DNA of 5,037 nucleotides from CAZBWE01 sp964568985 (GTDB lineage: Bacteria; Planctomycetota; Phycisphaerae; Sedimentisphaerales; Anaerobacaceae), in contig CAZMSP010000130.1 of assembly GCA_964568985.1 (NCBI GenBank), positions 1-5,037 of the forward strand, in the 5' to 3' direction. Both the position numbers and the translations under genes were made by a program. Below the pieces are notes generated by a model. The model was not told the origin of the DNA and made no database searches. It saw only the letters and a list, made by a program, of their open reading frames with translations. How positions within the stretch are numbered: position 1 is the stretch's first letter; the number at the start of each line of letters is the position of its first letter. Shown piece by piece: positions 1-5,037 of this stretch.

Positions 1-372
1 TTAAGACTGGTGCACATGCTCGCAGGGCCTGTAAAGATGGAAGAAGGCGGGATATATGAAGATGGGCCTGACCCCAACACATTCGCATATTTTGCGATGG
101 GGCCCTGCGAGGCAAAATATAATCCCACCAACCGCCATTTAAGAGTGAAGATATTTCTCGACGCATTTCTTATGCGCCTTCCCCATGGCGACCTCAAAGG
201 CCGAATGGAAGATTACTTCGATGGGCCGGTTTCTGAGGACGGCAGGACCTGGACGGTTTCCTGGCGTAATTATTGCTGGCTTGAGGGTGCAGACCCGCCA
301 CCTATCGACGACATAAATGCAAATCCAGAGAAGCTAATCTTCGCCAGGACAGACGTCAACGACATCGAATAA
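1..372 (+). CDS. 3' end of an unrecognised protein gene (5' truncated by the window edge)
   Basis: The reading frame is open from the first base to a TAA at 370-372, so the gene probably begins outside the window; about 123 residues are visible. A GTG at 10 and an ATG at 16 could serve as starts, but no ribosome binding site can be seen because the window begins there. The visible part is soluble in character, with no membrane segment or signal peptide, rich in acidic residues, Pro, Gly and aromatics, and contains two Cys (in MGPCEAKY and RNYCWLEG). The region around DGRTWTVSWRNYCW has the alternating pattern of beta strands. I do not recognise a family and assign no function. It converges on the pilin gene with only 15 bp between the two stop codons and no obvious terminator. 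Confidence refers to the stretch being coding. Confidence 0.6.
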   Translation, partial: LRLVHMLAGPVKMEEGGIYEDGPDPNTFAYFAMGPCEAKYNPTNRHLRVKIFLDAFLMRLPHGDLKGRMEDYFDGPVSEDGRTWTVSWRNYCWLEGADPPPIDDINANPEKLIFARTDVNDIE

Positions 373-387
373 CTTCGGTTTGCGATA

Positions 388-888
388 TTAGTAATCATAG
401 TATCGAATACCATCTTTATCAGTTCCACCCCAGTCGAGCTTAATCGTTTGTGTTACCGGCTTATAGAGGTAAGCAAAATTACCGGTTGCATTGGCCGGAA
501 ATTCTTCACTGTTACCCACCATTCTCACGGTTGATGCATCGTTAAAGGGGTTTTTAGGAAATCTGCGAATGTATGGCCCTAATTTGTACCCCGCTGTACC
601 GGCAGCGGCTGTTTGACCCGATTCATTGGATGCTTGCGTTAATTGCGCCACGAACGTCGGGGCTGATGGCGCCGCTGTTATATCTCCATCAGGGTATCCC
701 GGAGGCACGCCGTTGTGCTGAACTGCGTATAGCTCGATTGCACTTCGCAATACGCGCAGATTGCTTTTAACAGTAGATTCTTTGGCCTGTGTGGCGTGTG
801 ACTGAAACTGCGGCACAACAATGGCTGCCAGAATCCCAAGAACGGCTACCACTATCATCAGCTCAACAAGTGAAAACGCTTTTTTCAT
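388..888 (-). CDS. Type IV pilin-like / pseudopilin protein (prepilin-type N-terminal methylation domain)
   Basis: A 166-residue protein with the class III signal of type IV pilins and type II secretion pseudopilins: a short basic leader MKKA, then FSLVELMIVVAVLGILAAIV, with the conserved Glu at position 5 of the predicted mature chain and a hydrophobic helix over about residues 5-27. In this family the leader is removed by a prepilin peptidase (PilD type), the new N-terminus is methylated, and subunits assemble through the hydrophobic helix into an envelope-spanning filament. The rest resembles GspG/major-pilin globular domains: an amphipathic helix with regularly spaced charges (35-57), a Pro-Gly stretch (VPPGYP), a GPYIRRFPKNPF segment near 104-115 and a beta-rich tail ending DGIRYYDY. 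Residue -1 is Ala instead of the usual Gly. There are no cysteines. The ATG at 888 is fixed by the leader motif, although no strong ribosome binding site precedes it (GACGAGAG directly abuts ATG). No other pilus or secretion gene is nearby, so filament type and role are unknown. Confidence 0.9.
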   Translation of the reverse strand: MKKAFSLVELMIVVAVLGILAAIVVPQFQSHATQAKESTVKSNLRVLRSAIELYAVQHNGVPPGYPDGDITAAPSAPTFVAQLTQASNESGQTAAAGTAGYKLGPYIRRFPKNPFNDASTVRMVGNSEEFPANATGNFAYLYKPVTQTIKLDWGGTDKDGIRYYDY

Positions 889-1050
889 CTCTCGTCAGGG
901 CAGAGGCCCTGCCCGTCTTGGCTCTCGTCTCGGCGGAGACCTTCGCCGTAGCTGGATGGCCAAGCCGAGACAGGCCGTAGTCACGACTGTTACTTCATTT
1001 GGTTTATTGCAGACCAGTCGCCTACGCTCCATAGCTTCAGCGACGGAGCG
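889..1050. repeat. Repeat-like block with short direct repeats and inverted repeats, abutting the pilin start
   Basis: This block lies immediately upstream of the pilin gene and has much more internal symmetry than the flanking sequence. CTCTCGTC occurs at 889-896 and 922-929 as a direct repeat. Between the copies lies a perfect 6-bp hairpin, GGGCAG / CTGCCC (898-903 and 909-914, 5-nt loop). Next to it, GTCTCGGC (927-934) and GCCGAGAC (964-971) form an 8-bp inverted repeat, and CGGCG/CGCCG pair inside it. Further right, CGCTCC (1025-1030) faces GGAGCG at about 1045-1050. The block is GC-rich and Arg-rich in several frames, as structured repeats often are. I read it as a possible interspersed or palindromic repeat, or the structured leader of the pilin mRNA; the sequence alone does not decide. 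Its outer limits are approximate. Confidence 0.4.
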
Positions 1051-1287
1051 ACGAACTGTCGGCGCATTTGTTTTATCGGCTTACACAGACCACCGCTTAA
1101 GTTAGGGCAATATCTTATAGGACGATGATTTGCACAAAAGGCCGTGGCCAATGAGAAAAGGGCGATGCCGTTGAATCATCATTTGGCTCTGTTGGTGTGT
1201 TTGCATCATCCCAATAAGCCCGGAAGCACCTGTGAGGGTTATCCGGGCGAAGTATTTAACAATGGCGGTACCTTGTTGTCCGACTTT
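1051..1287. other. Non-coding gap between the pilin and beta-helix genes
   Basis: I see no convincing gene here; short open frames on both strands lack a start context or a recognisable product. The stretch holds two notable inverted repeats: GATGATT (1124-1130) with AATCATC (1174-1180), and GCCCGG (1218-1223) with CCGGGC (1243-1248), the latter extended by outer AATA (1213-1216) / TATT (1253-1256) arms. Neither is followed by a T-run on either strand, so neither is a standard intrinsic terminator. The region is downstream of the beta-helix gene and upstream of the pilin gene on the minus strand, so it could hold the pilin promoter, but no clear -35/-10 pair was found. Confidence 0.5.
1213..1256. 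repeat. Long imperfect hairpin
   Basis: The perfect 6-bp GC arms GCCCGG (1218-1223) and CCGGGC (1243-1248) are extended outward by AATA/TATT and inward by ACC/GGT around a short loop. It lies about 30 bp beyond the stop codon of the beta-helix gene on that gene's transcript. The position suits a transcript-end or stabilising hairpin, but no U-tract follows on the minus strand, so an intrinsic terminator is not supported. Confidence 0.35.
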
Positions 1288-1297
1288 TCAGTTGGAC
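1278..1297 (-). other. Small hairpin with GAAA loop enclosing the stop codon of the beta-helix gene
   Basis: On the minus-strand transcript GUCCAACU and AGUCGGAC pair with one A-C mismatch around a GAAA tetraloop, and the UGA stop (1288-1290) overlaps the loop. No U-tract follows, so it is not an intrinsic terminator. It may stabilise the mRNA end or be chance. Confidence 0.25.
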
Positions 1298-2958
1298 TGC
1301 CAGAGCCAGTTTTCTGCGAATGTTTTTAGGTCTTCGATGTCAACCGTGCTGCTCTGGTCGTAATCGCATCCTTCGCACCAGTCGGGGTCTGTACATAAGG
1401 AATCAACCCAGTAATAAGCCAGGATGGCAAAGTCATTAAAATTGACAATCCCGTCGCCGCTAAAGTCCGAAATCTCACCAAATGCATATTCATCTGCGCC
1501 AATGTCTATCCTGCCACCGATAATGCGTGGGTCGCCCTCGAAATCTGTTTCCCCGGCTTCAGCTTCGTAATTCGGGTCGCCTGCGTTTATACATCCGCTG
1601 TCATAGTTTAAGTGATAATCATTGCTGTCTGGATTAACAAACTGTGGCCAAACACAGATGTTGCCATTAATTCCTGTTTGGTCTGGTATGGCAGGCCCGC
1701 ACGTCCCCAAGCTGTTCCCCCAGAGATTATTGTATCTTATTACAATAGAATTATCCTGGTGTACCCATATTCCCCATCCGTCTTCGTTGGATGTGATGAT
1801 GTTGTGCTCAATGGCAGGGTTGCTATTGGATTCGCAATCTATTCCGCTTTTGGCATTATGTGTTATTGTATTGTGGGCAATTACCGGGTCCGAGCCAACG
1901 ATGCGCATGCCTGCGCCGGCGAGGTTTTTGTAAATCAGGTTATTGCGAATGGTTGGCAAGCTATTAGAGTACACTCCTATCCCTGCTCCGTTGCTCGACG
2001 TATTTTCGGTGATGGTGTTTCGTTCTATCAACGGTGTGGAAAGATAATAGACATATATCCCTCCGCCGCCTAAGCTGCCCGCCGTATTGGCTTGAATCAG
2101 ATTGTCTCTAACAGTTGGGCTTGAGGTATATGTTATGTGCACGCCGGCCCCAAGTGCCGAAGTATTGCTTATAATCTGGTTATTCTCAACATATCCATTA
2201 CTCCACTGACGACAATGTATTCCACCGCCGTAATAGTCTGCGTGGTTATTCTCGATGAAGTTGCCGGTTATAATCGCGTCGCAGCCCTGAAAGCCGACAA
2301 TAGCGCCGCCGTCGCCGTGGTCGTTGTTTGGGTAATTAGTATCGGGAGGTGCGAACCCGTGTTCTGTAATGGCGGAATTTTCAATAAAGCTGTTGTCAGT
2401 AATGACCGGGCTGACGTGAGTGGCTGGGTTGCTCGGGTCATTTGGATTGACGGGGTCGCCGTAGATGTAAATACCGCCGCCCTGGCCGGCGGAGTTTCCA
2501 ATAAAAACGTTCTTACTGATTGTCGGTTCCGACATATTGTAGCAGATTACGCCGCCTCCGCAGCGATTCCACTGCAGGCCCTTGTATTCCCAGGATACCA
2601 GCAGCCACGAGCCCGTGCCACCGGTTATCGTAAATCCGCTCAGCACCGTGTTATTGTCTTCTCCGCTATTAAAGGTTACTACTGAGGCGAAGTTGCTATC
2701 AGCCGGTTCGCTGCCGTCAATAACCGTAGAAGCGACAACATTGGGGTCATTCGGGTCGAGCGAAGTTACGGTGATTGCCTTGCCGCGAAAGCTAATGTTC
2801 TCACGATACGTATTCGGGTCGACAATAATCACATCATCGTCATTGGCATCGTTAATTGCTGATTGGATACTGGGGTACTCGAAGGGTACAGATATTGTCC
2901 GTGCCCAAACCTGAGTTGAGCACAAAACGAATACCGCTATCAGCAAAATCCTCCTCAT
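1288..2958 (-). CDS. Secreted right-handed parallel beta-helix protein with C-terminal dockerin-type domain
   Basis: About 556 residues from the ATG at 2958. The N-terminus MRRILLIAVFVLCSTQVWA is a Sec signal peptide with likely cleavage after the final Ala. Then comes the opening segment typical of pectin-lyase-fold proteins (YPSIQSAINDANDDDVIIVD, then YRENISFRGKAITV). Residues about 105-420 carry at least eight beta-helix coils of the form N-x-I-x-x-N-x-A...GGGI...P-x-I. Around 455-492 is a segment like those closing many bacterial beta-helix proteins (CINAGDPN, TDFEGDPRIIGGRIDIGADEY). The last 55 residues contain two Ca-binding loops of dockerin type, DFSGDGIVNFND and DYDQSSTVDIED, separated by a linker with three Cys (SLCTDPDWCEGC). 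Family knowledge suggests an extracellular carbohydrate-binding or carbohydrate-cleaving role, but no catalytic triad could be identified. A TTG at 2967 is an alternative start: GGAGG (2972-2976) is 4 nt from it but 13 nt from the ATG. ATG is preferred because the signal peptide begins cleanly there. Confidence 0.88.
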   Translation of the reverse strand: MRRILLIAVFVLCSTQVWARTISVPFEYPSIQSAINDANDDDVIIVDPNTYRENISFRGKAITVTSLDPNDPNVVASTVIDGSEPADSNFASVVTFNSGEDNNTVLSGFTITGGTGSWLLVSWEYKGLQWNRCGGGVICYNMSEPTISKNVFIGNSAGQGGGIYIYGDPVNPNDPSNPATHVSPVITDNSFIENSAITEHGFAPPDTNYPNNDHGDGGAIVGFQGCDAIITGNFIENNHADYYGGGIHCRQWSNGYVENNQIISNTSALGAGVHITYTSSPTVRDNLIQANTAGSLGGGGIYVYYLSTPLIERNTITENTSSNGAGIGVYSNSLPTIRNNLIYKNLAGAGMRIVGSDPVIAHNTITHNAKSGIDCESNSNPAIEHNIITSNEDGWGIWVHQDNSIVIRYNNLWGNSLGTCGPAIPDQTGINGNICVWPQFVNPDSNDYHLNYDSGCINAGDPNYEAEAGETDFEGDPRIIGGRIDIGADEYAFGEISDFSGDGIVNFNDFAILAYYWVDSLCTDPDWCEGCDYDQSSTVDIEDLKTFAENWLWQSN

Positions 2959-2971
2959 TTTCAACAACCTG

Positions 2972-2976
2972 CCTCC
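2972..2976 (-). promoter_or_regulatory. Ribosome binding site of the beta-helix gene
   Basis: On the minus strand GGAGG is followed by CAGG, then TTG TTG AAA ATG. Spacing is 4 nt to the first TTG (2967), 7 nt to the second TTG (2964) and 13 nt to the ATG (2958). The spacing favours a TTG start, whereas codon preference and the signal peptide favour ATG; the difference is at most three residues. Confidence 0.5.
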
Positions 2977-3004
2977 AGAAGATTAGAATAACCCAGTTTT
3001 ATTC

Positions 3005-3033
3005 ATTATAGCAGAAAAGAGCCGAAAAATCCA
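3005..3033 (-). promoter_or_regulatory. Sigma-70-type promoter of the beta-helix gene
   Basis: On the minus strand the sequence contains a perfect TATAAT (3005-3010) preceded by TGC, an extended -10 (TGn) motif. Seventeen bases further upstream is TGGATT (3028-3033), matching the -35 consensus at three of six positions, which is acceptable for an extended -10 promoter. Transcription would begin near 2998, giving a 5' leader of about 40 nt before the ATG at 2958. Confidence 0.65.
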
Positions 3034-3113
3034 GCCTTTTTTCGTTGTTAACGCTGCTCTGATGGCAAAGCCTTTACCTTGTGAAATCCCGTTAAAAATC
3101 ACAACTCGGCTCT
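3018..3113. repeat. 8-bp inverted repeat spanning the beta-helix promoter
   Basis: AGAGCCGA (3018-3025) and TCGGCTCT (3106-3113) are perfect inverted copies 80 bp apart. The proximal arm lies in the spacer between the -35 and -10 elements of the minus-strand promoter. They could be two half-sites for a regulator acting through a DNA loop, or coincidence. Confidence 0.25.
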
Positions 3114-3211
3114 GGTAGGCGGGTATTTTATAAGACATTATTCGGCAATGCCTTCTTTTGGCTTGTAGATGGTCGAAAATTTATTTAAGGTTGCACAGAG
3201 CTGATAAATAG

Positions 3212-3249
3212 AAAAGGATTTGACAATCGCCTGACGATTTCTGTAAAAT
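3212..3249 (+). promoter_or_regulatory. Promoter of the PLAT-like gene, homologous to the tRNA-Gly promoter at 4927
   Basis: A perfect -35 TTGACA (3220-3225) is followed after 18 bp by TAAAAT (3244-3249). The 16-mer AAAAGGATTTGACAAT (3212-3227) is identical to 4927-4942 in front of the tRNA-Gly gene. In both places the -35 box lies 51-52 bp before the GCGG of the tRNA or tRNA-like sequence, with a T-run just ahead of it. The expected transcription start is near 3256, giving a leader of about 65 nt to the ATG at 3322. Confidence 0.75.
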
Positions 3250-3271
3250 TGACTTGTTGCAATGGTTTTTT

Positions 3272-3314
3272 GCGGACGTAATTTAGCGGTGGAATCTTAG
3301 TTTCCCATAAAGGA
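3272..3314 (+). pseudogene. tRNA-Gly 5'-half remnant forming the leader of the PLAT-like gene
   Basis: Positions 3272-3314 align without gaps to 4986-5028 of the downstream tRNA-Gly gene; I count 32 of 43 identical bases, most differences being transitions. The copy keeps the 5' acceptor strand (GCGGACG), the TA linker, a D-stem that still pairs using one G-U (ATTT / GAAT), the GG of the D loop, and the TTCCCA of the anticodon loop. The 3' side of the anticodon stem is ruined, and no T arm or 3' acceptor strand follows, because the sequence becomes AAGGAG and then the start codon of the protein gene. It cannot make a tRNA. It is either a decayed tRNA duplicate or a leader built from one. Confidence 0.75.
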
Positions 3315-3315
3315 G
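3310..3315 (+). promoter_or_regulatory. Ribosome binding site of the PLAT-like gene, overlapping the tRNA remnant
   Basis: AAGGAG ends 6 nt before the ATG at 3322, a good spacing. It occupies the place of the 3' anticodon stem and start of the variable loop in the tRNA alignment; the GGA is shared with the intact tRNA (CTGGACG), so the site appears to have arisen within tRNA-derived sequence. Confidence 0.75.
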
Positions 3316-3321
3316 AAAATC

Positions 3322-4914
3322 ATGGGGTTGTTAAGACGAGCACAAATCATCGTTGTTGTGATTTTATTGAGTTGCTTTTCCGCTCAGGCACAGTTTACAA
3401 CATTTTCAGAAATTTTAGAAAAAGAGGTGGGCGATGCTATAGAGGGGAAGGAGAAAAAATCAGATACCTCTTTTACCTTAAAAGTCACTACCATCACAGG
3501 AGAGGGTATAACGCTGCAGGAGGCTGGTAAGATACAAGCTTACCTTTCACTAAATGGAGATTCGAACTATGAAAAGGAGCTTGTCCCTCAGGGAGGTTTC
3601 AAGGTTGGTGCTACTGACAACTTTGAGCTGGAATTTGATATGCCTCTTGAGAAGATAAGTTCAATTGTAGTGCGCGTAACCGGAGATGGCGGGTGGCTGT
3701 GTGAGCGAATCACTTTTCAATTCTTTAAGGCAGAACAGAAATCACAGCTTTATACCTTTGACTCGTATATGTGGTTTGCCGGCAAAGAATCCAAGCTTAA
3801 CAAATTCGGCACAATTCCTGAAAAACATTTCATCTTTACACCTTCCTTTGAAAAGGGTGATTTGCCGCCTCAGCCGGCAGAAGGGCCTCTGTCAATTTTA
3901 GTGAAACAGGAAATGACACGACCGCCGGGAGAGGAGCACCTGTTCCTGCAGCGAGCGCCGGCTCGTGTGATTTTGCTTCTCGAGAATAAAACAGATGATT
4001 TTATTGTAGTTCGCAGCGTAAGTGTCCTTGGACAGCTTCCTGATACCGATAAGTGGCACGGCCCGCAATATGGTTCGACGAATTACAAGGAACTGGACGA
4101 TACGTGGGAGTATAATACAATGCAACAGATGTTGAGTGACCCAGTATTTGCTTTTGGGCTAATCGCCCCCGGCAAATCATTGGAGGTTCTTCGCTGGTGC
4201 ATTTTAAGAGAAAAAAAACTCCCAATCAAAATTGCTTATCAGCGCCTAACTAAGACCCAGGCTGGTAAATATCTTTATTTTAATACATATCGAGAAGGAG
4301 AGTTTGACCTCAAACGGATGTTTAAGCGATACAGCGATATTGATGCGTTATCGAACTCTGAAAAAGAGGTTGACTGGGAAGTTGTTATTGCTCCGAAAAT
4401 AGAAAGTATATCGATGGCAACTCAAAGGGCCTTGTGTTCTGTATCCTTGAGACAACCTGAGTTCAGCTTTGAACAGGCACATCGAAGTGTTGGTGGTGAG
4501 GTGTCCGATTATGTATTTTGGCCCGACGAAAACAAGTGGATTATTTCTACTGGGAAGGGTACTTATCTTGTTGGGTCGGAAGCTGTGACGGAGCTTCCTA
4601 GGATTGACCTGTTATCGTTTATCATAATTGCTTCTTCGCATAAGACAGTCCCTGTTATTCTTCCATTAAGCGGATATGAGGCATTTAATCCTCAGAAGCC
4701 CCACATTGAGGGGCCTGGCTACTTCAATCCGGGCGTAACCCAGCTTCCGAAAGATAAACTTTCCGCGTTTTTTGAGTGTGTCAAAAAAGCGGGTGATGTT
4801 ATAAGCGTTCTTCATTACAATCCCGATGGGTTGGCTGTCCGGCGTTACTTGCTTGTTGGTGAATTTAATGAAACAGCCAGAAGGAATCTTGCCCGGAAAA
4901 AAGAAATAGAGTGA
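3322..4914 (+). CDS. Secreted protein with PLAT/LH2-like N-terminal domain, rest unrecognised
   Basis: A 530-residue protein. Residues 1-23 form a Sec signal peptide (two Arg, hydrophobic core VVVILL, likely cut after AQA); LLSC at 15-18 is a poor lipobox, so a lipoprotein is possible but less likely. Residues about 48-153 resemble PLAT/LH2 beta-sandwich domains, which mediate protein or lipid contacts: FTLKVTTITGEG opens the domain, FKVGATDNFELEF matches the usual F-x-x-G-x-x-D-x-F element, GGWLCERITFQ matches the W-x-L-x-x-I strand, and YTFDSYMWF matches the closing Y-x-F-x-x-x-x-W strand. Residues 180-530 are mixed alpha/beta with no transmembrane segment, a strand-rich stretch at 212-240 and hydrophobic strands at 428-450; I recognise no family or catalytic motif. 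The ATG at 3322 has an AAGGAG site 6 nt upstream. Transcription probably comes from the tRNA-like promoter at 3220-3249. No terminator separates it from the following tRNA promoter. Coding confidence is high; the PLAT call is moderate. Confidence 0.88.
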   Translation: MGLLRRAQIIVVVILLSCFSAQAQFTTFSEILEKEVGDAIEGKEKKSDTSFTLKVTTITGEGITLQEAGKIQAYLSLNGDSNYEKELVPQGGFKVGATDNFELEFDMPLEKISSIVVRVTGDGGWLCERITFQFFKAEQKSQLYTFDSYMWFAGKESKLNKFGTIPEKHFIFTPSFEKGDLPPQPAEGPLSILVKQEMTRPPGEEHLFLQRAPARVILLLENKTDDFIVVRSVSVLGQLPDTDKWHGPQYGSTNYKELDDTWEYNTMQQMLSDPVFAFGLIAPGKSLEVLRWCILREKKLPIKIAYQRLTKTQAGKYLYFNTYREGEFDLKRMFKRYSDIDALSNSEKEVDWEVVIAPKIESISMATQRALCSVSLRQPEFSFEQAHRSVGGEVSDYVFWPDENKWIISTGKGTYLVGSEAVTELPRIDLLSFIIIASSHKTVPVILPLSGYEAFNPQKPHIEGPGYFNPGVTQLPKDKLSAFFECVKKAGDVISVLHYNPDGLAVRRYLLVGEFNETARRNLARKKEIE

Positions 4915-4926
4915 GCAGCAGACAAC

Positions 4927-4964
4927 AAAAGGATTTGACAATATCTCGATAATTCTTATACAAT
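4927..4964 (+). promoter_or_regulatory. Promoter of the tRNA-Gly gene
   Basis: A perfect TTGACA (4935-4940) is followed by TACAAT (4959-4964) with an 18-bp spacer, or by the overlapping TATACA (4957-4962) with a 16-bp spacer. It begins 12 bp after the stop codon of the PLAT-like gene and shares an exact 16-mer with the promoter of that gene. Transcription should start near 4971, about 15 nt before the mature tRNA 5' end. Confidence 0.75.
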
Positions 4965-4985
4965 AAGGTGTTAGGCAGTTTTTTT

Positions 4986-5037
4986 GCGGGCGTAATTCAG
5001 TGGTAGAATGTCAGCTTCCCAAGCTGGACGTCGAGGG
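4986..5037 (+). tRNA. tRNA-Gly (anticodon CCC), 3' end cut by the window edge
   Basis: The visible part folds as a tRNA: 5' acceptor strand GCGGGCG (4986-4992), TA linker, D stem ATTC (4995-4998) paired with GAAT (5006-5009) around AGTGGTA, anticodon stem TCAGC (5011-5015) with GCTGG (5023-5027), and a 7-nt loop TTCCCAA with anticodon CCC at 5018-5020, which reads GGG (Gly). The variable loop is ACGTC, and GAGGG at 5033-5037 begins the T stem. The 3' T strand, acceptor strand and any CCA lie outside the window, so integrity is assumed, not seen. Confidence 0.9.

Noticed and set aside
367..392. Intrinsic terminator between the convergent genes
   Set aside because: Only a CTTCGG loop-like stretch without a paired stem or T-run.
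573..1105. Plus-strand open frames over the pilin gene and the upstream gap
   Set aside because: The pilin motif fixes the minus strand as coding; the remaining part is Arg-rich in several frames because of the GC-rich palindromic block.
889..1110. c-di-GMP riboswitch upstream of the pilin
   Set aside because: Considered because such switches often precede pilin genes, but the conserved core sequences were not found on the minus strand.
1144..1329. Plus-strand open frame of 61 codons overlapping the 3' end of the beta-helix gene
   Set aside because: No ribosome binding site, no recognisable product, and its end lies antisense inside a well-supported gene; it also spans the palindromic hairpin at 1213-1256.
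1612..2914. Long open frames antisense to the beta-helix gene (up to 182 codons)
   Set aside because: They are shadows of a repetitive, Asn/Gly-rich gene: no start context and low-complexity hydrophobic translations, whereas the minus strand has signal peptide, coils and dockerin in one frame.
3250..3321. T-box or other known riboswitch in the leader of the PLAT-like gene
   Set aside because: The leader is too short, and no T-box consensus, antiterminator or terminator is visible; the sequence is explained by similarity to the tRNA itself.
1..5037. CRISPR array, transposase or integrase
   Set aside because: No regularly spaced identical repeats and no open frame with transposase or recombinase motifs on either strand.

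Overview
The window looks like an accessory stretch of an anaerobic Planctomycetota-type chromosome (Phycisphaerae / Sedimentisphaerales-like). That placement is an inference from protein style: a secreted parallel beta-helix protein ending in a dockerin-like domain with a Cys-containing linker, a stand-alone type IV pilin-like protein, and weak or absent Shine-Dalgarno sequences at some genes. No marker gene here fixes the taxonomy.

Layout from left to right. Positions 1-372 (+) hold the 3' end of an unrecognised gene cut by the window edge. It converges, with a 15-bp gap, on a type IV pilin/pseudopilin gene (388-888, -). Positions 889-1287 hold no convincing gene. They contain a repeat-like, hairpin-rich block (about 889-1050) touching the pilin start codon and a second structured stretch (1124-1256). 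Positions 1288-2958 (-) encode a secreted right-handed beta-helix protein with a dockerin-type C-terminus, driven by an extended -10 promoter near 3005-3033. A 354-bp divergent intergenic region follows. Positions 3322-4914 (+) encode a secreted 530-residue protein with a PLAT/LH2-like N-terminal domain and an unrecognised remainder. The window ends inside a tRNA-Gly(CCC) gene (4986 onward).

The most striking observation is that the sequence just upstream of the 530-residue gene is a diverged copy of the tRNA-Gly promoter plus the 5' half of the tRNA. The two share an exact 16-mer (AAAAGGATTTGACAAT), the same -35/-10 geometry, a T-run and about 32 of 43 identical positions in the tRNA body, ending near the anticodon stem. 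There the upstream copy runs directly into the AAGGAG ribosome binding site of the protein gene. The gene therefore seems to be transcribed from a captured tRNA promoter with a tRNA-derived 5' leader, and it lies between a broken and an apparently intact tRNA-Gly.

The three best-supported proteins are all exported or surface-associated (pilin, beta-helix/dockerin protein, PLAT-like protein), which suits a surface-attached or polysaccharide-degrading lifestyle. They are not an operon: the orientations differ and each seems to have its own control region. No complete defence system, integrase, transposase or CRISPR array is visible.
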